Assembly: GCF_003097495.1 (NCBI RefSeq)
Contig: NZ_QEOP01000001.1
Coordinates: 248,001 to 312,000, forward strand
Reading direction: 5' to 3'
DNA from: Amnibacterium flavum
Lineage (GTDB): Bacteria; Actinomycetota; Actinomycetes; Actinomycetales; Microbacteriaceae
DNA: 64,000 nt
The notes below the pieces were generated by a model. It worked only from the letters and a program-made list of their open reading frames with translations. It was not told the origin of the DNA and made no database searches. Position 1 is the first letter of the stretch. Each line of letters opens with the position of its first letter. This document shows positions 7,729-15,570 of the stretch, in pieces. A program made the translations under genes and the position numbers.

Positions 7729-9219
7729 ATGGACGACACGACACGACGCGCTGACAGTCACCACCCCGACAGCGGCGTGGAGGCGATCAGCTCCGGCGAG
7801 AGCCGGATGAGCAGCACCCGCCCCCGCATCAACGTGGTGGGCACCGGATACCTCGGTGCGACCCATGCCGCGGCGATGGCCGAGATGGGTTTCGAGGTGA
7901 TCGGCGTCGACTCCGATCCGGCGAAGGTCGCCGCGCTGAGCCGCGGCGAGGTGCCCTTCTTCGAGCCCGGCCTGCCCGAGCTGCTGAGACGTCACGTCGA
8001 GAGCGGTCGGCTCCGGTTCACGACCGACCTGGCTGAGGCGACCGCGCTGTCGGATGTGCACTTCATCTGCGTCGGCACTCCCCAGCAGGTCGCGAGCTTC
8101 GCCGCCAACCTCTCCTATGTCGAGGAGGCGACGGCCGGGGTCGCCCGCAACCTCACCCACGACGGCATCATCGTCGGCAAGTCGACGGTGCCCGTCGGGA
8201 CGGGTGAGCGGCTCCGCTCGCTCATCGCCGGGCTGGTGCCCGACGGTGTCGACGCCGAGCTGGTGTGGAATCCCGAGTTCCTGCGGGAGGGGAAGGCGGT
8301 CGAGGACACGCTGCGGCCCGACCGGATCGTCGTCGGCGGCACGTCCGACCGGTCCGAGGCGGTCCTGCGGGCCGTGTACGCGGCGCCCCTGGCGACGGGC
8401 ACGCCGATGATCGTCTGCGATCTGCCGACCGCGGAGCTGGTGAAGGTGAGCGCGAACGCGTTCCTCGCGACGAAGATCTCGTTCATCAACGCCATCGCGG
8501 AGGTCTGCGAGGCGGCCGGCGCGAACGTCTCGGTCCTCGCCGATGCGCTCGGCCACGACGCACGGATCGGACGGCAGTTCCTGAACGCTGGGCTCGGCTT
8601 CGGCGGCGGCTGCCTGCCGAAAGACATCCGCGCCCTCATGTACCGGGCCAGTGAGCTCGGCGCCTTCTCGGCCTCGTCGCTGCTGCAGCAGGTGGACGAG
8701 ATCAACATGGGACAGCGGCAGCGCATCATCGACATGACACTCGACGCCTGCGGCGGTTCGGTGCTCAACCGACGAATCGGGGTGCTGGGTGCCGCGTTCA
8801 AGCCCGACACCGACGACGTCCGCGACTCCCCCGCGCTCAATGTCGCGGCAGCCCTCCACCTGAGGGGCGCGCAGGTGGTCGTCTACGATCCCGAGGCCTC
8901 CGAGACCGCCCGGCGGATGTACCCGACGCTGAGCTACGCGAGCGAGCTCGACGACGCGGTGGCCGGGAGCGACGCACTGCTCGTGCTGACCGAGTGGCCC
9001 GAGTTCGTCGATGCCGACCCCGCCCGTCTCGCGGCGATCGCGGGCGTCCCGTCGCTGATCGACGGACGCAACTGCCTCGACCCCGCGATCTGGGCCGAGG
9101 CCGGCTGGCAGGTGCGGTCGCTCGGCCGCCCGACCGTGCACTCCGCCGTCGCCTCCACCGCGGCACCGTTCACGCGTCCGGCGTGGGCGTCCGCGGGGCG
9201 GCTCGTCGCGGCGCATTGA
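7729..9219 (+). CDS. UDP-glucose 6-dehydrogenase family protein
   Basis: A 496-residue nucleotide-sugar dehydrogenase that oxidises UDP-glucose twice to UDP-glucuronate. It shows the N-terminal Rossmann motif VVGTGYLG, STVPVGTG, NPEFLREGKA, the catalytic cysteine C295 in FGGGCLPKD, and the C-terminal UDP-binding domain with GAAFKPDTDDVRDSP. The start at 7729 is picked for AGGAGGAG seven bases upstream; a weaker in-frame ATG at 7645 overlaps the GH26 stop and would add 28 residues without family similarity. About 27 residues of disordered N terminus remain before the Rossmann fold. It is the last gene of the synthase-GH26 operon and is followed by a strong hairpin. Confidence 0.9.
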   Translation: MDDTTRRADSHHPDSGVEAISSGESRMSSTRPRINVVGTGYLGATHAAAMAEMGFEVIGVDSDPAKVAALSRGEVPFFEPGLPELLRRHVESGRLRFTTDLAEATALSDVHFICVGTPQQVASFAANLSYVEEATAGVARNLTHDGIIVGKSTVPVGTGERLRSLIAGLVPDGVDAELVWNPEFLREGKAVEDTLRPDRIVVGGTSDRSEAVLRAVYAAPLATGTPMIVCDLPTAELVKVSANAFLATKISFINAIAEVCEAAGANVSVLADALGHDARIGRQFLNAGLGFGGGCLPKDIRALMYRASELGAFSASSLLQQVDEINMGQRQRIIDMTLDACGGSVLNRRIGVLGAAFKPDTDDVRDSPALNVAAALHLRGAQVVVYDPEASETARRMYPTLSYASELDDAVAGSDALLVLTEWPEFVDADPARLAAIAGVPSLIDGRNCLDPAIWAEAGWQVRSLGRPTVHSAVASTAAPFTRPAWASAGRLVAAH

Positions 9220-9313
9220 AGACCCCGGCCGTTCGGGGGGACGGCCGGACGACGCGGTACCCGTCGGGGGGCGGGGCCGCGCCTGGCGTGACTCGTTCGA
9301 GAGTCCGCCGAAT

Positions 9314-9359
9314 GAAGAAGCTCCGGAGGCGTTCCAGGGATCGCTTCCGGAGCTTCTTC
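9314..9359. terminator. Hairpin terminator after the polysaccharide operon
   Basis: An 18-bp stem (GAAGAAGCTCCGGAGGCG with CGCTTCCGGAGCTTCTTC, one G-T mismatch) and a 10-nt loop. There is no strong T tract on either strand. Confidence 0.75.
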
Positions 9360-9434
9360 GGCAGAGGAGAACCGGGGTCAGGGATCGAGCCGGCGCACAG
9401 TGCCGGTCAGGCCGAGGACTTCCCGGTCAAGCTC

Positions 9435-9490
9435 TGCGGTCCTGCGGTCTTGCGGTCCTGCGGTCTTGCGGTCTTGCGGTCTTGCGGTCC
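9435..9490. repeat. Seven tandem 8-bp units TGCGGTCY
   Basis: Seven contiguous units of TGCGGTCC or TGCGGTCT lie in the 313-bp gap between the dehydrogenase and the convergent ADH gene. No gene is seen in the gap. Copy number is likely to vary between strains (VNTR-like). Confidence 0.85.
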
Positions 9491-9530
9491 TGCGAGAGCA
9501 GGCTCGTCCATGCGAGAGCAGGGTCGTCCT
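9491..9530. repeat. Two tandem 20-bp units next to the ADH stop codon
   Basis: Two copies of TGCGAGAGCAGGSTCGTCCW abut each other and end two bases before the stop codon of the ADH gene on the minus strand. Confidence 0.8.
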
Positions 9531-9532
9531 GA

Positions 9533-10630
9533 TCAGGACAGGCCCGACGTGATCACCACTCGGGTCACATCCGGGTCCTTGAGGGCGTCGTAGCCCTCGT
9601 TGACGCCGTCGAGCGCGATCTCACGAGACATGAGGTCGTCGAGGTTGAAGCGACCCTGCAGGTAGAGGTCTGCGTAGAGCGGGATGTCGTGCTTCGGGGT
9701 CGTCGAGCCCATGTAAACGCCCTGGATGCGCTTCTGCGTGCCGATCAGTCCGATGGTCAGGAGGGGCAGCGTGGCCGACGGGTCGATGATGCCGATCAGG
9801 TAGAGACCGCCGCCGGGGCGGATCATCTCGAGTCCCGACGCGGTGACCGCGGGGATCCCGACGAAATCGAACGCAGCGTCCGCACCGCGACCGGTGATCG
9901 CGAGCACCTCGGCGACGGCGTCGACCTTCGTCGAGTTGATCGTGTGAGTCGCCCCGAAGCGCTTCGCCTTCTCGAGCTTGTCGTCGGCGACGTCGACCGC
10001 GATGATCTTCGTCGCGCCGGCGATGACGGCCCCGTTGATCGCGTTGAGGCCCACTCCGCCCGCACCGATGATGACGACGGAGTCGCCCGCCTGCGTGTTC
10101 GAGGTGTTGATGACGGATCCGGCGCCGGTCACGACGCCGCAGCCGAGGAGGGCGGCCTGCGGGAACGGGATCGCGTCGCTCACCTTGACGAGCTGGTTCT
10201 CGTGGATGAGCGCCTGCTGCGCGAATCCGCCGAGACCGAAGACCTGCTCGATCTTCTCGCCGTCGCCGGCGGTGACACGGGGTGCGTCGTCCGCGTGGCG
10301 GAGGGTCTCCTCGGGGTGCTCGCACTGGAAGGTGCGGCCGGTGAGGCAGGCTTCGCATTTGCCGCAGGACTGGACGAGGCATCCGACGACGTGGTCGCCC
10401 ACGGCGAATTCCGTGACCCCCGGGCCGATGGCGGTGACGACCCCGGCGACCTCGTGGCCGAGCAGCATGGGCAGCGGGGCGCCCATCTCATTCCGGGAGA
10501 AGGTGAGGTCGGTGTGGCACAGGCCCGACGCCTTGACGTCGAGCAGAACCTCTCGGCCGATCGGGTCGGCGAGGGCGACGTCCTCCGTGACGAAGCCTGC
10601 GCCGATCTCGCGCACGAGTGTGGCTTTCAT
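9533..10630 (-). CDS. Zinc-dependent alcohol dehydrogenase, class III-like
   Basis: A 365-residue MDR alcohol dehydrogenase. The catalytic zinc ligands lie in ASGLCHTDL and LLGHEVAGVV, the structural-zinc cysteines in SCGKCEACLTGRTFQC, and the NAD motif is IGAGGVGLN. The sequence resembles NAD- or mycothiol-dependent aldehyde/alcohol dehydrogenases of actinobacteria (AdhC/Rxyl type); the cofactor thiol cannot be assigned. The start at 10630 has AGGAAC seven bases upstream; an in-frame ATG five codons earlier is less well placed. It follows the TetR regulator on the same strand with a 24-base gap, so the regulator probably controls its own operon including this enzyme. Confidence 0.88.
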   Translation of the reverse strand: MKATLVREIGAGFVTEDVALADPIGREVLLDVKASGLCHTDLTFSRNEMGAPLPMLLGHEVAGVVTAIGPGVTEFAVGDHVVGCLVQSCGKCEACLTGRTFQCEHPEETLRHADDAPRVTAGDGEKIEQVFGLGGFAQQALIHENQLVKVSDAIPFPQAALLGCGVVTGAGSVINTSNTQAGDSVVIIGAGGVGLNAINGAVIAGATKIIAVDVADDKLEKAKRFGATHTINSTKVDAVAEVLAITGRGADAAFDFVGIPAVTASGLEMIRPGGGLYLIGIIDPSATLPLLTIGLIGTQKRIQGVYMGSTTPKHDIPLYADLYLQGRFNLDDLMSREIALDGVNEGYDALKDPDVTRVVITSGLS

Positions 10631-10654
10631 GGGTGTTCCTTTCATCGGGTCCGG

Positions 10655-11260
10655 TCAGCGCACTCCGCTGAACCAGGGCGGCAGGAGCCGCGTCAGGTGA
10701 TCCACCATCTGGGCTTCGGTGAGATCGAGTTCTTCGGTGATCCAGGCGTCGAGCAGGCCGTACGCGGCGCCGGCGATGTAGCGCGCGGTGGCGACCGTGT
10801 CGAGACCGTCGGGCTTGCGGTCGTGGACGGCGAGGGTCTCCTCGATCACCGCCGCCATGGCACGGACGCCCGCCAGGTAGTGCTCCCGCGACACGGGGAG
10901 CGAGGAGACGCTCCGGTAGAGCGCCCGGTTGTCGGCGAAGTGTGCGACCAGTCGCTCCTGAGACAGTCGGAGCGCATCGACGCGCTCGTCGACATCGAAG
11001 CGATAGAGGTCGCCGATCGCGAGGAACGCGTCGCGGCGCAGGCTGCTGGCGAGCTCGTCGAGGCTCGCGTAGTGGGAGTAGAAGCTGGCGCGGCTCAGCC
11101 CCGCGGCGCGGACGATCGCGCTGACGGACAGCTCATCGCCGCTGTCGGACAGTTCGCGGACCGCGGCGAGGATCGCCGCCCTGGTCCGCGCGACCCGGGG
11201 GTCCTCGGATCGCTGGAGGGTGTGCCGGACGGCGGCGTTGCTTCCCAGAGGCGAGATCAC
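10655..11260 (-). CDS. TetR-family transcriptional regulator
   Basis: A 201-residue TetR repressor with the DNA-binding helix-turn-helix in ELSVSAIVRAAGLSRASFYSHYASLDEL (about residues 44-71) and an all-helical ligand domain. It lies upstream of, and on the same strand as, the zinc ADH, and likely represses both genes until an alcohol, aldehyde or related ligand is present. An imperfect 18-bp dyad in front of it (11280-11297) is a plausible operator. The ligand is not predictable from sequence. Confidence 0.88.
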   Translation of the reverse strand: MISPLGSNAAVRHTLQRSEDPRVARTRAAILAAVRELSDSGDELSVSAIVRAAGLSRASFYSHYASLDELASSLRRDAFLAIGDLYRFDVDERVDALRLSQERLVAHFADNRALYRSVSSLPVSREHYLAGVRAMAAVIEETLAVHDRKPDGLDTVATARYIAGAAYGLLDAWITEELDLTEAQMVDHLTRLLPPWFSGVR

Positions 11261-11279
11261 GCCCTGAGGCTACGCCTCT

Positions 11280-11297
11280 TCTGGACAGGTGTACAGA
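11280..11297. promoter_or_regulatory. Candidate TetR operator
   Basis: The imperfect dyad TCTGGACAGGTGTACAGA (14 of 18 positions symmetric) sits 20 bp upstream of the TetR gene, the size and place of a typical autoregulatory site. Confidence 0.5.
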
Positions 11298-11406
11298 AAC
11301 TGCGCCGCCCTATCGGCGGGATGCAACCAGCGATGACGCCCCGCCCGAACTTCCCCGCCATCCGAGCATGTTCAACCCTCGAACGGGGATCCCGCCGACA
11401 CCGCGG

Positions 11407-12135
11407 TCATACGACGCCGCTGGTGCCGAGCAGGGTGCCGATGAGGAACGTCGCGGCGAGCGCGATGGCTCCTCCGATCACGACGCGGAGGGTGGGGCGC
11501 AGCGCGGGGCTGCCGCCGATGCGCGCGCTGAGAGCTCCGGTCGCCGCGAGGGCGAGCAGAACGGCGGCGAAGGTGACGGGCACCCGCACCTCGGGTGGGG
11601 GAAGGAGGATGGCGAGCATCGGCAGTACGGCGCCGATGAAGAAGGCGAGGGCGGATGCGCCGGCCGCCTGCCAGGGACTCACGACATCGGCCTCGTTGAT
11701 GCCGAGCTCGGCTTCCAGATGCGCACTGAGGGCGTCGTGAGCGGTCAGCTCCGTCGCCACCTGTTTCGCGGTCTCGGGCGTGAGTCCCTTCGCCTCGTAC
11801 AGACCCGCCAGCTCCTGCAGCTCCTGGTCGGGGAGCTCCGCCAGCTCCTGCCTCTCCTTCGCGATGAGGGCGCGCTGACTGTCGCGCTGACTGCTGACGG
11901 AGACGTACTCGCCGAGCGCCATCGAGATCGCTCCCCCGACGAGACCCGCCGTGCCGGCAGTCAGGATCGGCGCGATCTCCGAGGTCGCGCCGGCCACCCC
12001 GACCACGATCGCAGCCACCGAGACGATGCCGTCGTTGGCGCCGAGCACCCCCGCGCGAAGCCAGTTGAGCCTGCCCGCGATGCCGTCGCCGTGGGGCTCG
12101 TGAGCGTGGGAGTGCGGTGCTGCGGCGGCGGACAT
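11407..12135 (-). CDS. VIT1/CCC1-family transporter
   Basis: A 242-residue membrane protein of the VIT1/CCC1 (Fe/Mn exporter) family. A His-rich N terminus (HSHAHEPHGDG) is followed by RLNWLRAGVLGANDGIVS, the family signature, and AGLVGGAISMALGEYVSVSSQRD. A cytosolic acidic helical segment carries several Glu residues (ELAELPDQELQELAGLYEAK) and three more helices close the protein. Members move Fe(II) or Mn(II) out of the cytosol. The ATG at 12135 is chosen because the family motif begins about 20 residues later. It lies about 89 bp downstream of the ChrB-like gene on the same strand, so co-transcription is possible. Confidence 0.88.
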   Translation of the reverse strand: MSAAAAPHSHAHEPHGDGIAGRLNWLRAGVLGANDGIVSVAAIVVGVAGATSEIAPILTAGTAGLVGGAISMALGEYVSVSSQRDSQRALIAKERQELAELPDQELQELAGLYEAKGLTPETAKQVATELTAHDALSAHLEAELGINEADVVSPWQAAGASALAFFIGAVLPMLAILLPPPEVRVPVTFAAVLLALAATGALSARIGGSPALRPTLRVVIGGAIALAATFLIGTLLGTSGVV

Positions 12136-12186
12136 GCGCACAGCAAAGCACTCGACGCGGGCGACCGCCAGCAAGGGCACCCTGGC

Positions 12187-12226
12187 GTGCACACCGGGGG
12201 TCCGTGCACACCGGGGGGGGGGGGTC
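12187..12226. repeat. Duplicated 16-mer with a run of 12 G
   Basis: CGTGCACACCGGGG occurs twice 17 bp apart; the second copy extends into 12 consecutive G (12213-12224) that directly abut the stop codon of the ChrB-like gene. Such tracts are prone to slippage, but this one lies outside the coding region. Confidence 0.75.
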
Positions 12227-12812
12227 AGCGACCGATCGCGTCCTCGTCGTCGACGACGATCTGAGGCCCCGTCCCGAGTTCGGCTGCACGGTAGACGAGA
12301 TCCGCGTACCCCTCGAGCACGCTCTGGCAGATCACGAGCTGCTGCGCGGCGATCGCCTGCTCGTCCAGGGCGACGACGGAGCGCGCCTCGAGCTCGGCGA
12401 ACCAGCGCTGCAGCCGCTCGAGGGACTGCTCCTCCTCCTCGAGCTCGGCGAAGGTGAGCTTGTCCGTCTCGATCTCCTTGCGGATCTCGACCTCGAACTT
12501 GCCGCACTCCGCGATGAGCTCCGTCCACTCGTCGCGGCGGGCTCCGATGAATGCCTCGCGCAGAAGATCGGTGTCGCTTCCGGATCCCCGGGTGACGACG
12601 AACACCCCGAGGGTGCCGCCACCGCGCTCAGCGAGGACACGGGCGCCGTCGATCCCCTGCTCCATCACCGGGAGTTTCGGCGCGGCCCACATGCCCGAAC
12701 TGATGGGGACCGCCCCGGTCTTGCGCAGCGCCCGCCAGACGGCGACACGATGACGACTGGGCTCTTTGGGCACGCGGGCGTTCACCAGCAGCCAGTCGAA
12801 CTCCTCGTCCAT
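12225..12812 (-). CDS. ChrB-like N-terminal domain protein
   Basis: A 195-residue soluble protein matching the ChrB N-terminal domain: FDWLLVNARVPKEPSRHRVAVWRALRKTGAVPISSGMWAAP at the start, then GGGTLGVFVVTRG, and a long charged helix with ELEEEEQSLERLQRWF. In proteobacteria ChrB regulates chromate export by ChrA; no ChrA is seen here, so the role may be a stand-alone sensor or stress protein. It lies just upstream of the VIT1-like transporter on the same strand, which hints at metal or oxyanion stress, although this is only context. Confidence 0.75.
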   Translation of the reverse strand: MDEEFDWLLVNARVPKEPSRHRVAVWRALRKTGAVPISSGMWAAPKLPVMEQGIDGARVLAERGGGTLGVFVVTRGSGSDTDLLREAFIGARRDEWTELIAECGKFEVEIRKEIETDKLTFAELEEEEQSLERLQRWFAELEARSVVALDEQAIAAQQLVICQSVLEGYADLVYRAAELGTGPQIVVDDEDAIGR

Positions 12813-12885
12813 CGGGGCACTCTAACTCGTTGATACTGAAAACTGTGTGAAACCTGACAGTTGACTATATGGGAGGAGGCTGCAT

Positions 12886-12899
12886 GTAACCTCGGTTAC
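12886..12899. promoter_or_regulatory. Palindrome GTAAC-N4-GTTAC, copy 1
   Basis: GTAACCTCGGTTAC, a perfect 5-bp dyad with a 4-bp spacer, 78 bp before the DUF6458 gene. A plausible -35 (TTGACT, 12861) lies upstream and the site would overlap the -10 at 12884. The same dyad occurs at 15265 and 44358. Confidence 0.6.
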
Positions 12900-12976
12900 C
12901 GTTCACAGAGATGCGGACGCCGCCTTGCGCGGGACCAGCCATTCCGCCATTCGGCGGTATCAGCAAAGGAGCAATC

Positions 12977-13228
12977 ATGAGCCTCGGAGCGGGAATCTTC
13001 CTCTTCGCCGTCGGCGCCATCCTGGCCTTCGCCGTCAACGTGTCCGTCGACTGGGTGAACCTCCAGGTCATCGGCTACATCCTGATGGCGGCCGGCCTTG
13101 TCGGCATCATCCTCGGCATCGTCCTGATCACGCGCAAGCGCACCGCCACCTCCACCACGGCGACCGGCGTCGACCCCGTTTCGGGCGAGAGCGTCCGTCG
13201 GTCGGTCCGCACCGAGGACCAGATCTGA
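12977..13228 (+). CDS. DUF6458-family small membrane protein
   Basis: An 83-residue protein with two membrane helices (LGAGIFLFAVGAILAFAVNV and LQVIGYILMAAGLVGIILGIVLI) and a polar cytosolic tail containing GVDPVSGESVRR, matching the DUF6458 family common in Microbacteriaceae. Function is unknown. The start has AAAGGA eight bases upstream. It ends four bases before the Ser/Thr kinase, so the two are likely co-transcribed from the promoter carrying the GTAAC-N4-GTTAC site. A second tiny membrane protein at 15324, after the kinase-lipoprotein pair, has the same palindrome upstream. Confidence 0.85.
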   Translation: MSLGAGIFLFAVGAILAFAVNVSVDWVNLQVIGYILMAAGLVGIILGIVLITRKRTATSTTATGVDPVSGESVRRSVRTEDQI

Positions 13229-13232
13229 TCGG

Positions 13233-14654
13233 ATGATCGACCGCCTGGCGACGGGAGACATCCTCGGCTCCGTCCTGGACGACCGCTACACCGTCCACGA
13301 GCTGATCGGCCGGGGCGGGATGGCCTCGGTGTACCGAGCCTGGGATGCGGAGCTCCACCGCTCCGTCGCGATCAAGGTGCTGCGCGGCGAGGCCGATTCC
13401 GGCCCCGACGCGCGGCGCCGTGTGCGCGAGGCTCGGGCCGCCGCCGCCATCAACCATCCGGCTCTGGTGACCCTGTACGACGCGGTCATCCGGGACGATC
13501 GCTCCTACCTCGTGATGGAGCTGATCGACGGGGCGACTCTGCGTGCGCAGATCGCATCGGGCCGACTGGACTCCCGGGACGTCGCTGCGATCGCGCACGA
13601 CCTCGCCGACGGTCTTCACGCGGTGCACGCGGGTGGCGTCATCCACCGTGACATCAAACCCGCGAACATCCTGCTCGCGCGAACGACCCTTCCGGAGCGG
13701 CCCTTCCGGGCCAAGCTGTCCGACTTCGGAATCGCGCACGTCGTCGACGCCACCCGGGTCACCTCACCCGGACTGTTCCTCGGCACCGCGAGCTACGTCA
13801 GCCCTGAGCAGGCGCGCGGCGAGGAGGCCGCGGCGCCCGCCGACATCTACGCACTGGGACTGACCCTCCTCGAAGCCCTCACCGGCACACCCGCATTCGT
13901 CGGCTCTCCGTTGGAGGTCATGACCGCGAGGCTGGTGCGCGACCCCTCTGTTCCCGCCTGGCTCGGGTCCGAGTGGTCCGCGTTGCTGACGCGGATGACG
14001 GATCGCGACCCGAGCGCACGGCCGACGGCGATCGAGGTCGCTGCCGCGGCCCGTGCGATCCCCGCCGCCGACCGCCATCCCGGCGACCTCTCGGTCAGCA
14101 CAGGCGCACTCGAGATGGGCACCCAGGAGATGAGCACCCAGGAGATGAGCACCCGGGAGATGAGCACCGTGGCGCTGAGCGCCGACGAACTCAGCACCGC
14201 AGCGACCTCCCCGACCATTTCGACCGAGAACCGCGCGACAAGAAACTCAGCAACAGCGAACTCGGCAACAGCGAACTCAGCAACAGAGACCGCAGCGACC
14301 GAGCCGTTCGATGACGGCCATCCGACGCTCCTTCTTCCTACGACCCCGACGCCCCCTGGGGCCGACGACCGATCGACCGACCTCGACGACCTCGCGATGG
14401 CCACCGCCGATCGACAGGCGGAGACCGCGGGCGGGCCGACGGAGACCGAGCGGTCGCCGCGAACACGCCGCCGCCTCACCTGGACCCTCGCCGTCACCCT
14501 CGTCGCACTCACGCTGATCGCGGTGAGTCTCCTCACCCTGCCCCGACCCGCCGCCGGGGAGAGCACGGAACTCCAGCCGAGCCCCTCCCTCCCCAGTCTC
14601 GCGCCACCGCTCGACGACGACCTCCGCGATCTCCTCGAGCAGGTGTCGCCGTGA
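13233..14654 (+). CDS. Ser/Thr protein kinase with repeat linker and one membrane helix
   Basis: A 473-residue PknB-type kinase. The glycine loop is IGRGGMASVY (25-34), the ATP lysine K48 (VAIKVL), the catalytic loop HRDIKPANIL (138-147) and DFG at 164-166; all key residues are present. The kinase domain ends near 275. A Ser/Thr-rich linker contains two tandem repeat blocks: EM(S/G)T(Q/R) units around 293-311 and NSATA units around 332-351. A membrane helix (about 412-432) leaves a short extracellular Pro/Ser tail without PASTA domains. It overlaps the lipoprotein gene (GTGA), suggesting a paired envelope signal device. Confidence 0.9.
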   Translation: MIDRLATGDILGSVLDDRYTVHELIGRGGMASVYRAWDAELHRSVAIKVLRGEADSGPDARRRVREARAAAAINHPALVTLYDAVIRDDRSYLVMELIDGATLRAQIASGRLDSRDVAAIAHDLADGLHAVHAGGVIHRDIKPANILLARTTLPERPFRAKLSDFGIAHVVDATRVTSPGLFLGTASYVSPEQARGEEAAAPADIYALGLTLLEALTGTPAFVGSPLEVMTARLVRDPSVPAWLGSEWSALLTRMTDRDPSARPTAIEVAAAARAIPAADRHPGDLSVSTGALEMGTQEMSTQEMSTREMSTVALSADELSTAATSPTISTENRATRNSATANSATANSATETAATEPFDDGHPTLLLPTTPTPPGADDRSTDLDDLAMATADRQAETAGGPTETERSPRTRRRLTWTLAVTLVALTLIAVSLLTLPRPAAGESTELQPSPSLPSLAPPLDDDLRDLLEQVSP

Positions 14655-15214
14655 CCCGGCGCGCAGCGGCCATCCGGGCCTCCGTCGCACTGCTCGTCGC
14701 ACTCCCCCTCGCGGGATGCGCGAGCACCCCTTCGACCGATATCCACACCGCGCTCTCGAAATCGCTCACCTCGGCGGTCTACGAGCTCGCCGACCAGGCG
14801 TCGACCGGCGCCTACGCCGACGCACTAGGACGGCTCGATGAACTCGAGGCGCAGGTGGCGGACGCCGCGGCGGACGATGAGATCTCCGCCGCCCGGCTCG
14901 TGACGCTGCAGGCGGCGATCGACCGTGTCCGCCAGGATCTCTCGACACTGTCGGCGTCGTCATCGGACACCGACACGACCGACACGACAGCCGACTCCGA
15001 ACCGACTCAATCCACCGCCCCCGTCGACTCGACCGACACCGCACCGGAGCAGCCGGCGCCCGAGACCTCGAACGCCCCGGCTGCGCCGAGCGACGAGTCT
15101 CCGGCGACAGGGCCCGCGACGCCGGGCGGCGGCAAGGGGAACGAGAAGGGTGGAGGCAAGAAGGACGAGCAGGGACAAGAGGGCAAGGGCAAGGCGGGCG
15201 GTCCCGGCAAATGA
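14651..15214 (+). CDS. Predicted lipoprotein with Gly/Lys-rich tail
   Basis: A 187-residue exported lipoprotein. The signal peptide ends in the lipobox LAGC (Cys about 24). The mature N-terminal half is helical (ALSKSLTSAVYELADQAS to AIDRVRQDLSTL). The C-terminal half is low-complexity: a Thr/Asp/Ser/Pro-rich stretch, then a Gly/Lys-rich end (KGGGKKDEQGQEGKGK) that would bind anionic cell-wall polymers. It starts at a GTG overlapping the kinase stop and probably works with that kinase, for instance as an envelope ligand or sensor; this is context only. No family was recognised. Confidence 0.8.
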   Translation: MTRRAAAIRASVALLVALPLAGCASTPSTDIHTALSKSLTSAVYELADQASTGAYADALGRLDELEAQVADAAADDEISAARLVTLQAAIDRVRQDLSTLSASSSDTDTTDTTADSEPTQSTAPVDSTDTAPEQPAPETSNAPAAPSDESPATGPATPGGGKGNEKGGGKKDEQGQEGKGKAGGPGK

Positions 15215-15264
15215 TCGGTGGTCGCGTCCTCTAGACGCTCACCCAATACTCAGGATCGTCGGTT

Positions 15265-15278
15265 GTAACATGGGTTAC
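15265..15278. promoter_or_regulatory. Palindrome GTAAC-N4-GTTAC, copy 2
   Basis: GTAACATGGGTTAC lies 46 bp before the small membrane gene at 15324. It is followed by a short inverted repeat (ATCGCCA / TGGCGAT). Confidence 0.6.
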
Positions 15279-15323
15279 ATCGCCAGGCACTGGGGTTGGC
15301 GATGAATGAACAAAGGAACCGCT

Positions 15324-15485
15324 GTGAACGTTCTCGTCGTCATCATCGCCATCATCGCGATCGTGCTGCTCCTCACGGGCGGCTTCGTGCAGTCCCTCAA
15401 CTTCCTTCTGTGGGTCGGCGGCATCCTCCTTGTCGTCGCCCTCATCGTGTTCCTGCTGCGATTCATCACCGGTCGCCGCGTCTGA
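15324..15485 (+). CDS. 53-residue hydrophobic membrane protein
   Basis: A short gene with a GTG start and AAAGGA seven bases upstream. The protein is almost wholly hydrophobic: two helices (VLVVIIAIIAIVLLLTGGF and LLWVGGILLVVALIVFLL) joined by VQSLN, ending in a basic RFITGRRV. It resembles the small membrane proteins of unknown function often found in Microbacteriaceae. A perfect terminator follows 27 bases later, and the GTAAC-N4-GTTAC palindrome lies just upstream, so it is a complete single-gene unit. Confidence 0.8.
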   Translation: MNVLVVIIAIIAIVLLLTGGFVQSLNFLLWVGGILLVVALIVFLLRFITGRRV

Positions 15486-15512
15486 CCCCCACCTCACTCC
15501 ACCCCGCATAGG

Positions 15513-15557
15513 ACGCGGGTGATGCCGAATACCCCCTCGGCATCACCCGCGTTTTTT
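15513..15557 (+). terminator. Rho-independent terminator
   Basis: A perfect 16-bp stem ACGCGGGTGATGCCGA / TCGGCATCACCCGCGT, an 8-nt loop, and TTTTTT directly after. It ends the small membrane protein unit. Confidence 0.95.
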
Positions 15558-15570
15558 CTTACCCGCCAGC

